The notes below the pieces were generated by a model. That model did not search any database. It had not been told where the DNA came from and saw nothing but the letters and a program-made list of their open reading frames with translations. 64,000 nt of DNA, taken from Ostrinia nubilalis. Lineage: Eukaryota > Arthropoda > Insecta > Lepidoptera > Crambidae. The stretch covers positions 3,306,001 through 3,370,000 of the forward strand of contig NC_087109.1 of the NCBI RefSeq assembly GCF_963855985.1. The letters are read 5' to 3'. The translations under genes and the position numbers were made by a program. Positions 10,001 to 22,000 of the stretch are shown here, in pieces (the first letter of the stretch is position 1; every line of letters starts with the position of its first letter).

Positions 10001-13000
10001 GGAACAGCCATGGGCTGGATCTCGCCCAACAAGGCGCTTCTCATGGGCGACTACTCGCCCTCCACGTCGCCCTTGTCAGAAGAAGACGTATCCTGGATGG
10101 CGTCCATCATGTTTATTTTCGCGCCCGTAGCTGTGTTTGTCTATGGCGTGGCAGCTGACAAGTTTGGGAGGAAGAACGCGCTGCTGTGTGCTTCTGTTCC
10201 TATAGCGGTAAGTTTTATTTTGTCTTGGTATAGTCAGGGTCAAGCTTCACTTTCCAAATGCTTCAAATCAGGGAGCTTCATAAATTTAGGAGTTCATAAA
10301 AAAAAGTTGACTGTCCCTCCACCATCAACTTCGTCACCTGTCATCCACTTGCACTAGAGAGAAGTGGATCCTCCTATGTTCTTCTGATTAATTTAGTTGC
10401 GGGTCCAATGACATTTTAATTTTCCCCCGCGACAAACTTGACCTTCACTGGTTGGGTTTTTATTGGCGGTCAAGCTGTAGATCCTGGCTACACAGGAGTT
10501 GCAGCGGAGGGAACGAGATGTGACAATAGTCCCGAATCCCTGCCCTAGGTTACCGAACCCTAGGGCGTTCCGATGTACAGTTTGGGAAACTTTGCTCTTA
10601 ATCCAATGCTTCCTGCTTCCCGACTTAGTTTTCGAAACATTGCTTCAGTAATATACCCAGAGCTTTATGTACTAAAGTAGCCTTTTTACTACAGCTCGGC
10701 TGGGCAGTCAAGTTGATAAGCGCGCACCCTATCGCGCTAATCGGCGCACGTGCACTCATCGGCTTCGGCTCGGGCGGCGGTTTCGTGGTGTGCCCTCTCT
10801 ACGTGAAGGAAATCAGCGAGGACAGCATACGAGGCATGACCGGCACCTTCGTTATATTCTCTCAGGTCAGTATCATAATTATCATTTCAGCACGTCCACT
10901 GCTGAACATAGGCCTCCCCCAATGATTTCCAGATTAATTGGTTGATAGCTTTCTGCATCCAGCGCCTACCTTTTTGTCCCACACTGCACTTTCCGGTACG
11001 TGGTCCCCACTCCAGAACCTTGGTACCACATCAGCCGTCAGTTCTGTGTACCTACATACTATGTGCCCGTATAGCGTATGCCAGTGTAGTAATGATTAAT
11101 TATTTAATTTTATTAATGATTTGAAAAAATATTTTTGTGTTGGATAGCCCATTTTATCGAGCTTAGGTCACATAACATCACCCTACAGCCAATAGGTAAT
11201 TACTGCTCCGCCGTTAAGAAAAATGTTTCAAAAACGGGAAATATTATTCAAACTTTCTATAAATTTCACGAATACGAAGTCGCGGGCACAGCAACAGTCT
11301 ATTTATATTTTGGCCTACAAATTAAAAACAAACCTTTTCATCCGTTTAGGGTAACCTTTCCGTGACTAAACCAATACAGTTCGTTCTCAAAGAAACCGTT
11401 TAAAATAACCTCTCCCGTTAATTTACCAGAAGCGGAGGGATCGTGATCCTTAACGTAATTATTCGGATGTAATCCGATTAATCGCGATTGCTATTCGTGT
11501 CGTGACGATTTTAGCACGCGTTAAAATTTCTATGTAAAGTTGACCGTACTCCTTGACTATTTCTAAACATATTTCTGTTGCTAACTCGCCTCTATTACCT
11601 ACTATACGTCTAGCACTTAACTAAGCCAATGCTTGGGGATGGGAGCGGCACGGGAGGGTGTCGTTGTGACGTCAAAAGTTAACGAGACTTCAGATGTGTC
11701 ACATCTTACTATGTCAATGTCACCCCTCCTGTCATGTGTCCCACCTCTCCCAGGCTAGTACAGTGATTCGTCCCACAACACGTTCGTCCCACTGGGACGA
11801 AACACTGAATTCAAAAAAATATATATTTTTCGTTCTGGATTAGTCCTATTTAATTAATTCTAAAACATAATGAGATTTATTATTATTATTCCTTTATTCA
11901 TTTTTCTTTCTTATTTTTAATTTTTTCTTTTATTATTATTTAGTACCGTCAGAAAGTCAATGAAATAAATGAAAACATGAATTTGTTAACAATATCTGTA
12001 TTTAAAAGAAACTCAACACGTGAATAAATTAATACTCGTAGATCAGCAAAAAATTTTAATAAATAAAATTTAAAATCATTGATTTATTTGATTCAATTCA
12101 TTTTTTCTTTTTTGACTTTCTGACGGTACTAAATCTCATTATGTTAAATATTAAATTAAATGGGACGAATCCAGAACGAAAAAGAATTTTTTTTTGAATT
12201 CAGTGTTTCGTCCCAGTGGGACGAACCTATTGTGGGACGAATCACTGTACTAGCCCTCTCCCATACCTCAGGCACCTATAGGTAGGTACTTAAGATGCCA
12301 CAGTGTGTAGGTTGACGTGCCGTCGTCTAACTAAGCGATAAAACCTAAACTTTTAAACATAGCATAAAACGATGTGATGTTGTGTCACCATTTTGAGCCT
12401 ATACGAGGTTTTGATTCTAAATATTACTATAGTAGTTAGGTACAGTCAGCGTCAAATAGTTCGTGATACCCAAAAGTGGCCAAAAACATGGACCTATAAA
12501 AAAAGGCGGACGGAACTCGCGCCACAACAAAACTGTGACGCAAAATTTTGGCGTCTGTCTATTGTGTGAGTGAATTTAGGGATGCCATGTTAGCCAAAAC
12601 ATTTTACCCATTTATTTTAAGAAAAACGTAGATCGGCAGATGTTACCTGGAAATGTAGACAGAATTTGAAAAGGATGAAAGGTGAATGCGTTGAGGCAGG
12701 CGCGAAATTTTCAATGTTCAAATTTTCTTACATTGTTTGCAAGTCAGTGTCAGGGTATGTACATAATGTTGATCAAAAATGATTCACGCAGTTACAAATT
12801 ACGAATCTTGTGTACATTATAATCATAATCATAAGCATCATCAATATAATTATTATTATCTCTGATAGATTTTAACATACAACCTGACACTGACTTGCAA
12901 TCAATGTTAGAAAATTTGAATTTCGCAGTTCCACATTTTTGGGAAGGATCAAACCTGCCTATAGGCCAGTAGAATTAAACACAAAAATGAATTAAATCGG

Positions 13001-16000
13001 AAATAATTCCTACTAAAGATTTTAGTGCTTTAATGGCTTCATTAGTTGCCCATAAAGACTCTCCTAGGATTTCGACTTCGACGGAGTTGTGCTTAAGTGG
13101 TGGGGGCCCCCTAAAGGGGCGCTTTTTCGGTTTTCCGGTTATACCGCGTAAAGGACTCACCCTATCGAAAAGTGGTCTTCCTGACGGTTAGAGGGCATTT
13201 AATCTTGCATTAAATAAGACCAAATTCATATGTTTTGAACAAACCGTTTTCGTGCAAATGTTCGGCAAAGTAGAAAATATGTGTATAATTAATGACCCTC
13301 TCCACGTCCAATGGCTCGTTACCCGCAGGCTTCCAAGTCTTGAAAAGGAGTGCCTCAATCAGTGTAACCCTATCAAGGCTGACGAGCTGGATGCGCCTAT
13401 CCTTGTTCGTCCCAGCCGTTCCTTAACTGCGGTGCTGCACCTCTTCCTGGCACTCACCTGAACGACTCTGTGTTACCTACTGTGGCTGCCCCACTTCCTT
13501 GTATCCTCCTGCACGACTATGTTGCCTAGCCGTATGCCTGGTCTAAGGTTCGACGCCAAAAATCAACAACAACAAGTTCATATTAAAACGCTGAAGAGTT
13601 TTTTGTTTGTTTGTTTGAACGCGCTAATCTCAAGAATTACTAGTTTGATTGAAATAATTATTTTTGTGTTGAATAGCTCATAAATTGAGAAAGGCTATAG
13701 GATATATATAATCACTCTACGACTAATAAAGGCAAAGCAACAAAGAAAAATGTTGCAAGCACGGAAAATAGTATTTAAACTATTTTCACGCGTACGAAGT
13801 TGATTTTGTGGCGTCGAACCTTGGACCAGGCATATGGCTAAGCAATGCAATCGTACAGGAGGGTACAAGGAAGAGGGGCAGCCACATTAGGTAACACAGA
13901 GTCGTTCAGGAGAGTGCCAGGAAGAGGTGCAGCAACCACAGTTAAGGAACGGCTGGGACGAACAAGGATAAGCGAATCCAACTCGTGAGCCTTGACAGGG
14001 ATACGCTAGTTAAGGCGACCCTTTACAAGGCTTGGGAGCCTACGGGTGACGAGCTATTGGACGTGGAGAGGTTCATTAATTATACACATATTTTCTACTT
14101 TGCCGAACATTTGCACGAGAACGGTTTGTTCAAAACATATGAATTTGGTCTTATTTAATGCAGGATTAAATGCCCTTCAACCGTCAGGAAGACCACTTTT
14201 CGATAGGGTAAGTCCTTTACGCGGTATAACCGGAAAACCGAAAAGGCGCCCCTTTCGGGGGCCCCCACCACTTAAGCACAACTCCGTCGAAGTCGAAAAC
14301 CTAGGAGAGTCTTAATGGACAAGCAATGAAGCCATTAAAGCAATAAAATCTTTTGTAGGAATTATTTCCGATTTAAAATCTAATTCTACTGGCCTACTAT
14401 AAAAATATATCCCATTAAAACACAATTATTATGATAAATTATTTTATTTCCATAGTATGCGTAATAAATAACTAAAAAGTCCTAAAATTATTATTTATTT
14501 CCCATATTTCGGGTAATTTTCCCACGTAAATAACTGAGAACACTGGTCTTTGACGTATTATTTTTTCGAGTGAATGACGTTTGATTTCAATTAATTTCAA
14601 TATTTTAATGTCGGGTAATAAGTGATTGGATTATTATTTTACCTGTGAAATGTGATTCCTTAATTTTTGTTTGTTCGAACAGAATGGTTTTTACACAATT
14701 TCATCACACAAGACATGTCATATTCGTGTTGTTTTTTCGCCGCCTAAATGTGTCAACTGTGTGAAGTTTGCACTCGAAGTGGTGCGTCAGGGTGTGAATG
14801 TGTGCGTGCCGGCCTGTACGTACAGGCAAGCTGGTGTATCCTAATGTCACAGTATTTTGTTGATGAGAATCCGTCCGACTTTTTTTATAGGTCCATGGCC
14901 AAAAAGTTGACAACACAAGACATATTGCGAACTTATTGGCTACTCTGGCCCAGAGTACCAAAAGTCAAAAAGCCAGACGCCAACTGTACCTACCTTTTAG
15001 GGAGAAAGTTCTCTTTTCTATATTAGTACCACAGATAGGTAATTAATAATACTAGTTAGTACTTACTTAACTAGGCAAATCTTTTATCTAATTATCGCAG
15101 AGCTCTAATTTTAAACTAGAGATATAGGCTGAGTTGCACCACCTAACTTTAACCGTAACTATAACGATAACCGGTGTTTTTTTATGGAGTTTGACAGATT
15201 TTTGACGTTTGTCAAAGTTAAAGAAAGATGGTGCGACCCAGCCTTAAGAGTTCACCCTTTGATTATTACTACAAAACTGATTGCTTTTACAAATTAATTA
15301 TGCTTGGGACATTCTGGTCTACGTCTAGAGAACTATCTTCAAACGCCTGGAATTTGGGAATTTGAAGGACATAATCCTATTTAAACTTTCTAATCTTGAT
15401 TATTTTACCTCTAATTTCATTTTCTAAGAAGTTTAGGTAAAATTACGATTAGGATGCCGATAATTCCTAAGAACTTTAATAAGGAGCGATTATTATACAG
15501 GTTTCTTAGCCTCTACAAACTTTTTGGAGGAAATTATTTGGTATTATGTCCGCTTTTGAATAGACCAGAATTCTTGCGGCCTAATTCACGTATTTTGTAA
15601 TAATCAAAATGCCGTTAACGTTTAGAAGTCGTCCTATTGAAAAACAGTCTAAAATGCGTGTTTACGTGTCATTTCGATTAAAGTAAGGCCAACGAGAAGC
15701 GATACCAAATGTAAACAAACCCAATGTCATTGTCATTTGAAATAGTAGGGGTGGGTTGCACCACCTATCTTTAACGGTAACTATGACGATAACCGGTGCT
15801 TTTTGTATGGAATTTGACAGATTTTTTACGTTTGTCAAAGTTAAAGTAAGATGGTGCAACCCAGCCTAAGGGTTTGACTTTGACATATTTTGGCGGGAGA
15901 ACGAGACATTACGACAAATACACAAGATGGGAAGAGACAGAATAGATTGTCAATTCGAAAGTCGAATCGACCTTTTGTATCGCTTCTCGTTGGCCGTAGG

Positions 16001-19000
16001 TACTTTACTCGATAGAATCGCAACTCGGCTATTTGTCGTTTAATCACACATCCGATAAAACCGAACTTCAAAATAGGTAACAGGTGAATTACCGCGGAGG
16101 CAACGATCGAATACCTACGCATAAAAACGAAATCGAAACAATATCGGGCTATTATTATGTGACTACGAAAAGTGACTCCAGCGATCAAATCGATAATTAC
16201 TTACTATCCATAATATTTATCTACTTTTTGCATAAAAACACAGCCTTTTCTACGAACGTGGGGACTCCCGCTACTAAATTACGTAATTCTCAGTATTCAA
16301 ATTGAGGAACTTTTCTTTCGTTATTACCTACTTTTCAGAACCAAATGAGGTAGATGCGCTAAAATCTAATGAAGTCGTACAGTTAGCGTCAAATAGTTAG
16401 TTCGTTACACCCAAAGTGACCAAAAGTTGACATCACACGTCGTTCGTTCGTTTCAGCCAAATGACGTTCACTGCTGGACAAAGGCCTCCCCCAGGGATTT
16501 CCATAACGACCGGTCCTGCGCCGCCCGCATCCAGGCTCTTCCCACGACCTTCACCTGATCGTCGATCTACCTAGTGGGAGGCCTGCCCACGCTACGTCTT
16601 CCGGCCTACACTCGACACAACAAATACAACCCCCTCCTCTACGCAGATAGAATTGGCACGGTTGAATTTGTGAACAAGCGCGAGCGCAGCAAACCACTTG
16701 ACAAGCGAAAGGTCCCACCCGCCCAGGCCTACTAGGGTCCTGCATTCACACCACCACGCCTGACACGTAAATGCTCGCTTACGGAATGTGCGAACACATT
16801 GTCCTCATTGCCCCTAATAGGGGAACTGAAACTGCGCAATCTGCGAGAAAAATATCACAGAAACAGTTCCACCAACCAAATGATCCCTCTCCCAAGGACC
16901 GGTACTCGGATATGAACTATACCCCTAGTGTAATTACTTGCAAACTGTAATAATTTATAAGTAGCTTGTAAGTACACACTCATGAACATGTACCATTAAT
17001 TAGACGAATAAAAATAATTCTATTCTATTCTATTCTATTCTATTCTATTCTATTCTATTCTATTCTATTCTATTCTATTCTATTCTATTCTATTCTATTC
17101 TATTCTATTCTATTCTATTCTATTCTATTCTATTCTATTCTATTCTATTCTATTCTATTCTATTCTATTCTATTCTATTCTATTCTATTCTATTCTATTC
17201 TATTCTATTCTATTCTATTCTATTCTATTCTATTCTATTCTATTCTATTCTATTCTATTCTATTCTATTCTATTCTATTCTATTCTATTCTATTCTATTC
17301 TATTCTATTCTATTCTATTCTATTCTATTCTATTCTATTCTATTCTATTCTATTCTATTCTATTCTATTCTATTCTATTCTATTCTATTCTATTCTATTC
17401 TATTCTATTCTATTCTATTCTTCCGGCCTGTGGTCGCAACTCGGGAACTTTTCTGCCCTAACGGCCATCGTCTCTACAAGCTATGTGCCCCGCCCACTGC
17501 CACTTTACATTTTAGCAATTCTGCGAGCTAAGTATGTCGATCAATTTGGTTCTCCTGCGCGACATCACACTTATTAAATGGCAATGCCAGATTTTGTATG
17601 GAAGGTGGCGTCTTTTTTTTTTCGCGCGGCCATCGACCAAACTTTGTTTTTTGATTACAAAATAGTGTAATAAACCAAACTTACTATGGCATGTATACCT
17701 CTAAACTCAGTCTGAACTGAGTTACGAGCATTAGAAGTTTGATAATTTTCATACTAGATTTGCTTTTTGCGCACAAGTTTTGTAAGAAATTGCAACATCC
17801 ATTGGTTTGGTCGATGGCCGCGCGAAAAAAAAAAGACGCCAATTTCCGGCATTGTCTTTTGTAACAAAGACGCGTTGCGAACTTTTTGGCTACTTTGAGT
17901 TAGTGTCACGAACAATTTGACGCTGACTGTAGGTATTTACTTAGTTAAAATAATGATAATGAAAATCCATATTTATCTATTGCATAAAAACAGCCTTTTC
18001 TACGAACGTGGGGACTCCCGCTACTATATTACGTGCAATACTTCTCAGTATTGAAATTGAGGAACTGTGTACCTACTTACGAATGCATACAAAAAATGTA
18101 TGCATTACCAATAGTAGTACAAAGAGGAAAACTCTTTTGCATTTTTAATATCTTAATAACTTGCATGGTAAACAAATTAGTTCTTTGTAAAAGTCTCTAT
18201 GGACTAGTGGTTGAAATTGGATTCTTTCAATCAGAAGGTCTTGGTTTCAATCTCCTGGTTTGACACCCAAACAGAGAAATCGTTTAAAAATACCTATCAG
18301 TTTCCACTTACAATCGACGCACACTATCATTCATTCATTTAATGAGACCAATAAAACTTGTTTTTAATTTACGTGAGCATATTTACGTACTTTGAACTGT
18401 ATATTATGTCATACTATACAATATTATGGAGACACGCTGGATTATAATATTGTTAAGCGACTTCCAAAAAGGAGAAGATTCTCAATTCGACTAAATAAAT
18501 TCTAGTTACATAATTAAATTAATAATTTAATTTTATCTTTGGCAACTTTAATTGACAGAAGTCGTTTAAAAATTAGCATTTTCGCCCTTGTTAAATTTTG
18601 TCACAGATTAATCGCGCGCGTCCCTGTTGCAAAAACCGGATAAAATCTATACTTTGTTCTTTCTCGGGGGCTCAAACTGTCTCTATACTACAAAAGTGAT
18701 TTAGACTAAGCGCAGACCATCGATTTTTCGTCGGCCGATAGTTTAGTCGGGCAGTTGATCAGTATGGGCATGTATGGAAGTGCGCACATTACACCGATTG
18801 ATTGACACCGTGAAAGCTAAACAGAAAGACTAGAGTTACTTTCGCAGAATATAATATTCATCATCATCATCATCATCTCAGCCATAAGACGTCCACTGCT
18901 GAACACTAGGCCTCCCCCAATGCTTGCAGGAAGGCGCTGGACGCAGGTCGCTACCAACCGGGCAACATGAAATATAATATTAATAGAGATTAAATAAAAG

Positions 19001-22000
19001 CAAACAATAATAAATAATAAATCTCATTTTGTTACAGACGATGGGAAACCTGCTGGTGTTCATACTGGGAGACCTGCTTCCCTTCCACACGGTGCTATGG
19101 ATCTTGCTGGCGATCCCTCTGATCCACTTCTGCATCCTCCTGCGGCTGCCAGAGACTCCTTCCTACCTTATCAAGTCTGGAAAGAATGAGGTAAGCGACT
19201 ATTCCCACCTCTCGTTCCCACCGCTGCAACTCCTGTGTCGCCAGGATCTACAGCTTGACCGCCAATAAAAACCCAACCAGTGAAGGTCAAGTTTATTGTG
19301 AAAGTTAAACTGTCATTGGACCCGCAACGAAATGAATTAGAAGAACATACAATAGGAGTTCGAAGTTAGGGATTGATTTCCCTCCAGTGCTAAGTGGATG
19401 ACAGGTGACAAAACAACTTAAGGAACGTTAAGGAAAGCTACGTTATCCTATGGATTAACTATGTAGCTAACGGATAAAATTCAAATTCAAATTCAAATTC
19501 AAATATTTATTTGCACAATTTTGGGTAAACATAGTGGTCTTAAAACTAGTATAAGTAGTATAATTATAATTAATTTTTGTGAATGTCATTTTTAACATAA
19601 GAAAACACCCAGACCAATACAATTCTTCTATATTCATGCACAAAAATGAAAAAATAAACCCATGAAAGCAGGTAAACAGAGATAAGTAGTACTTATCTTA
19701 GGTACTTATTAAGTACCTAATAAAATACTGTAAAATAACGCCTCCAAAAACGGTCCGTGCCAACTTCTTAGTAATTAATTAATTATTAAGATACGCCCAA
19801 GCAACTTAAGTCATTAAAGTTTTAAGTTCCAGTCTAAAGGTGTCGCAATTAATTATTTAGACACCTTGTTCATTTAAAACCTGATAAATTTCCTGAAATA
19901 ATGACTGCTAAATCTCCTAATAATAAAGCTGAAGAGTTTTTTCGTTTTTTTGAAGGCGCTAATCTCAATATTACAAGACCGATATGAAAAAATCTTTTTG
20001 TGTTGGATAACCCATTTATCGAGGAAAGCTTTAAATTATAACTTCCTTCACCCTACAGCCAATAGGGGCGGAGCAGTAAAAGAAAAATGTTGCAAAAGGG
20101 GAAATATTATTCAAACTATTTTCACGGATTACTAATGTTTGGCCAAAAAACGTTTCCCAAATTATCACATCGCAAACAACGTTTCCCAAATTTTCATTTG
20201 GCAAATTCTCATTTGGCAAAAACAACTTATTGCAAACTTTTAATTCGCAAATGTCGTTTTTGGCATATTATTGTTTAGCAAATTATTGTTTGGCAAAGTA
20301 TGTTTTGCCAAATGTTTCATTTGGCAAAAATATTTCTTTACGTAACAATTTGATTGGTGCATAGAATGAAATACAAATTAGCTTGTGATTATTATTTTGT
20401 TTAGTGGGTAGTTAATATAAAATTTGTTCTAAATTAATTTTCATATTTTTGTTATTTTTATAGAAATTTCCAAATCATTAATTAACAATAGAGGTGATTT
20501 TAAAGGGTCACTGTTCTAACCTAACCTAACCTACTATTTTCTGCAATACCTACCTACTTTTTGCAACCACTATTTTCTGCTATCTCTTTGTTTTACATAA
20601 AATTCTTGTGAAAACCACGATCATGTGCCATATGATTTGATTTGTGGGTAACGGGTAAGTATGTGAAGTGTCAATTTGACCAAACAAATTATTTGGGATA
20701 TAATATTTGGCAAAATAAAACATTTGCTATATAAACATTTTCGTTTCAGCCAACTGACGTCCACTGCTGGACAAAGGCCTCCCCCAAGGTTTTCCACAAT
20801 GAACGGTCCTGCGCTGCCCGCATCCAGGCTCTTCCCGCGACCCTTACCAGATCGTCGGTCCACCTAGTAGGAGGCCTGCCCACGCTACGTTTTCCAGCCC
20901 GTGGTCGCCACTCGAGAACTTTCCTGCCCCAACGGCCATCGTCTCTACGAGCTATGTGCCCCGCCCACTGCCACTTGATTTTAGCAATTCTGCGAGCTAT
21001 GTCGGTTACTTTGGTTCTCCTACGGATCTCCTCATTTCTGATTCGATCACGCAGGGAAACTCCGAGCATAGCCCGCTCCATCGCCCTTTGGGTGACCTTG
21101 AGCCTTCTTATGAGGCCCATAGTAAGCGACCACGTTTCGGATCCATATGTCAACACTGGCAACACACACTGCCCGAAGACTTTCGTCTTGAGACACTGCG
21201 GTATTTCGGACATGAGTATATGGCGAAGCTTCCCGAACGCTGCCCATCCGAGTTGGATTCGACGATTGACCTCTTTCTCGAAGTTGGGCCTACCTAACTG
21301 GACTGTTTGTCCCAGGTATACATAATTGTCGACAACTTCGAGTGTAGAGTCTCCAACCTTCAGAGGAGTGGGTGCAACACGGACATTAGACATGATTTTT
21401 GTCTTGTCCATGTTCATTCTGAGGCCCACTTGTTGAGAGGCTCTACTGAGGCCATCGAGCATTGTGCCTAGATCCTCCAAGGTCTCAGCCATGACTACGA
21501 TATCGTATATAAACATTTGCCAAGTAAAATTTTGCCAAATGATAATTTGACCAAATGAATTAGTTGCGAAAAGTACAGTTGCTAAAAGTTCATTTGGGAA
21601 ATGAAACTTTGGCGATAAGTTGTTTGCGAAGTGAAATTTGGCGAAAAGTAATTTGGCCAAACGGAAGGATACCTATTTTCACGCATACGAAGTCAGGGGC
21701 TAAGCTAGTTAATTATAATTGGATTGGAGACTTAGAACTTGTTATCAAGTAGTAATACAATATTCATGTACCTAGGTAGAGTATTTCTTTTCTTTTTTCT
21801 TTTTTCAGCCAAATGACGTCCACTGCTGGATAAAGGCCTCCCCCAAGGTTTTCCACAATGAACGGTCCTGCGCTGCCCGCATCCAGGCTCTTCCCGCGAC
21901 CTTTACCAGATCGTCGGTCCACCTAGTAGGAGGCCTGCCCACGCTACGTCTTCCAGCCCGTGGTCGCCACTCGAGAACTTTCCTGCCCCAACGGCCATCG

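Larger units (their letters stand above)
11632..12280. mobile_element. Hairpin family E (GGAGCGGCACGGGAGG) with nested MITEs
   Basis: The left arm is GATGGGAGCGGCACGGGAGG; the right arm is CCTCTCCCATACCTCAGGCA. The element is split by the mariner-type MITE at 11757-12253, which holds a third MITE. The other two family E copies (42068, 59975) also carry an insertion. Confidence 0.7.
16439..17560 (-). mobile_element. RTE LINE, 5'-truncated, interrupted, with 10-bp target duplication
   Basis: Reverse-oriented 3' end (CGTTCGTTCGTTTCAGCC) to about 17560. GACATCACAC is duplicated at 16429-16438 and 17561-17570. The sequence is interrupted at 16608-17420 by a second LINE and resumes at the same word, TTCCGGCC. 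Confidence 0.82.
16378..17932. mobile_element. MITE family A copy split by nested insertions
   Basis: The left arm (16378-16428, TTAGCGTCAAATAG) and right arm (17870-17932, TTTGACGCTGACTGTA) are 1.4 kb apart. In between are an RTE LINE with its own insertion and a family M hairpin. Confidence 0.7.
16201..18066. repeat. Direct repeats of about 105 bp flanking a transposon nest
   Basis: CAGCCTTTTCTACGAACGTG with its flanks at 16201-16312 is repeated in the same orientation at 17953-18066 (shared words GGGGACTCCCGCTACTA and CTCAGTATT.AAATTGAGG). Between them lies the nest at 16378-17932. Confidence 0.75.

Noticed and set aside
16084..16305. 73-residue ORF next to the transposon nest
   Set aside because: No domain, no splice context, and partly within the 105-bp direct repeat.
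20519..20533. Telomere-like CCTAA repeats (TAACCTAACCTAACC)
   Set aside because: Only about three units of the insect (TTAGG)n complement; too short to be telomeric.
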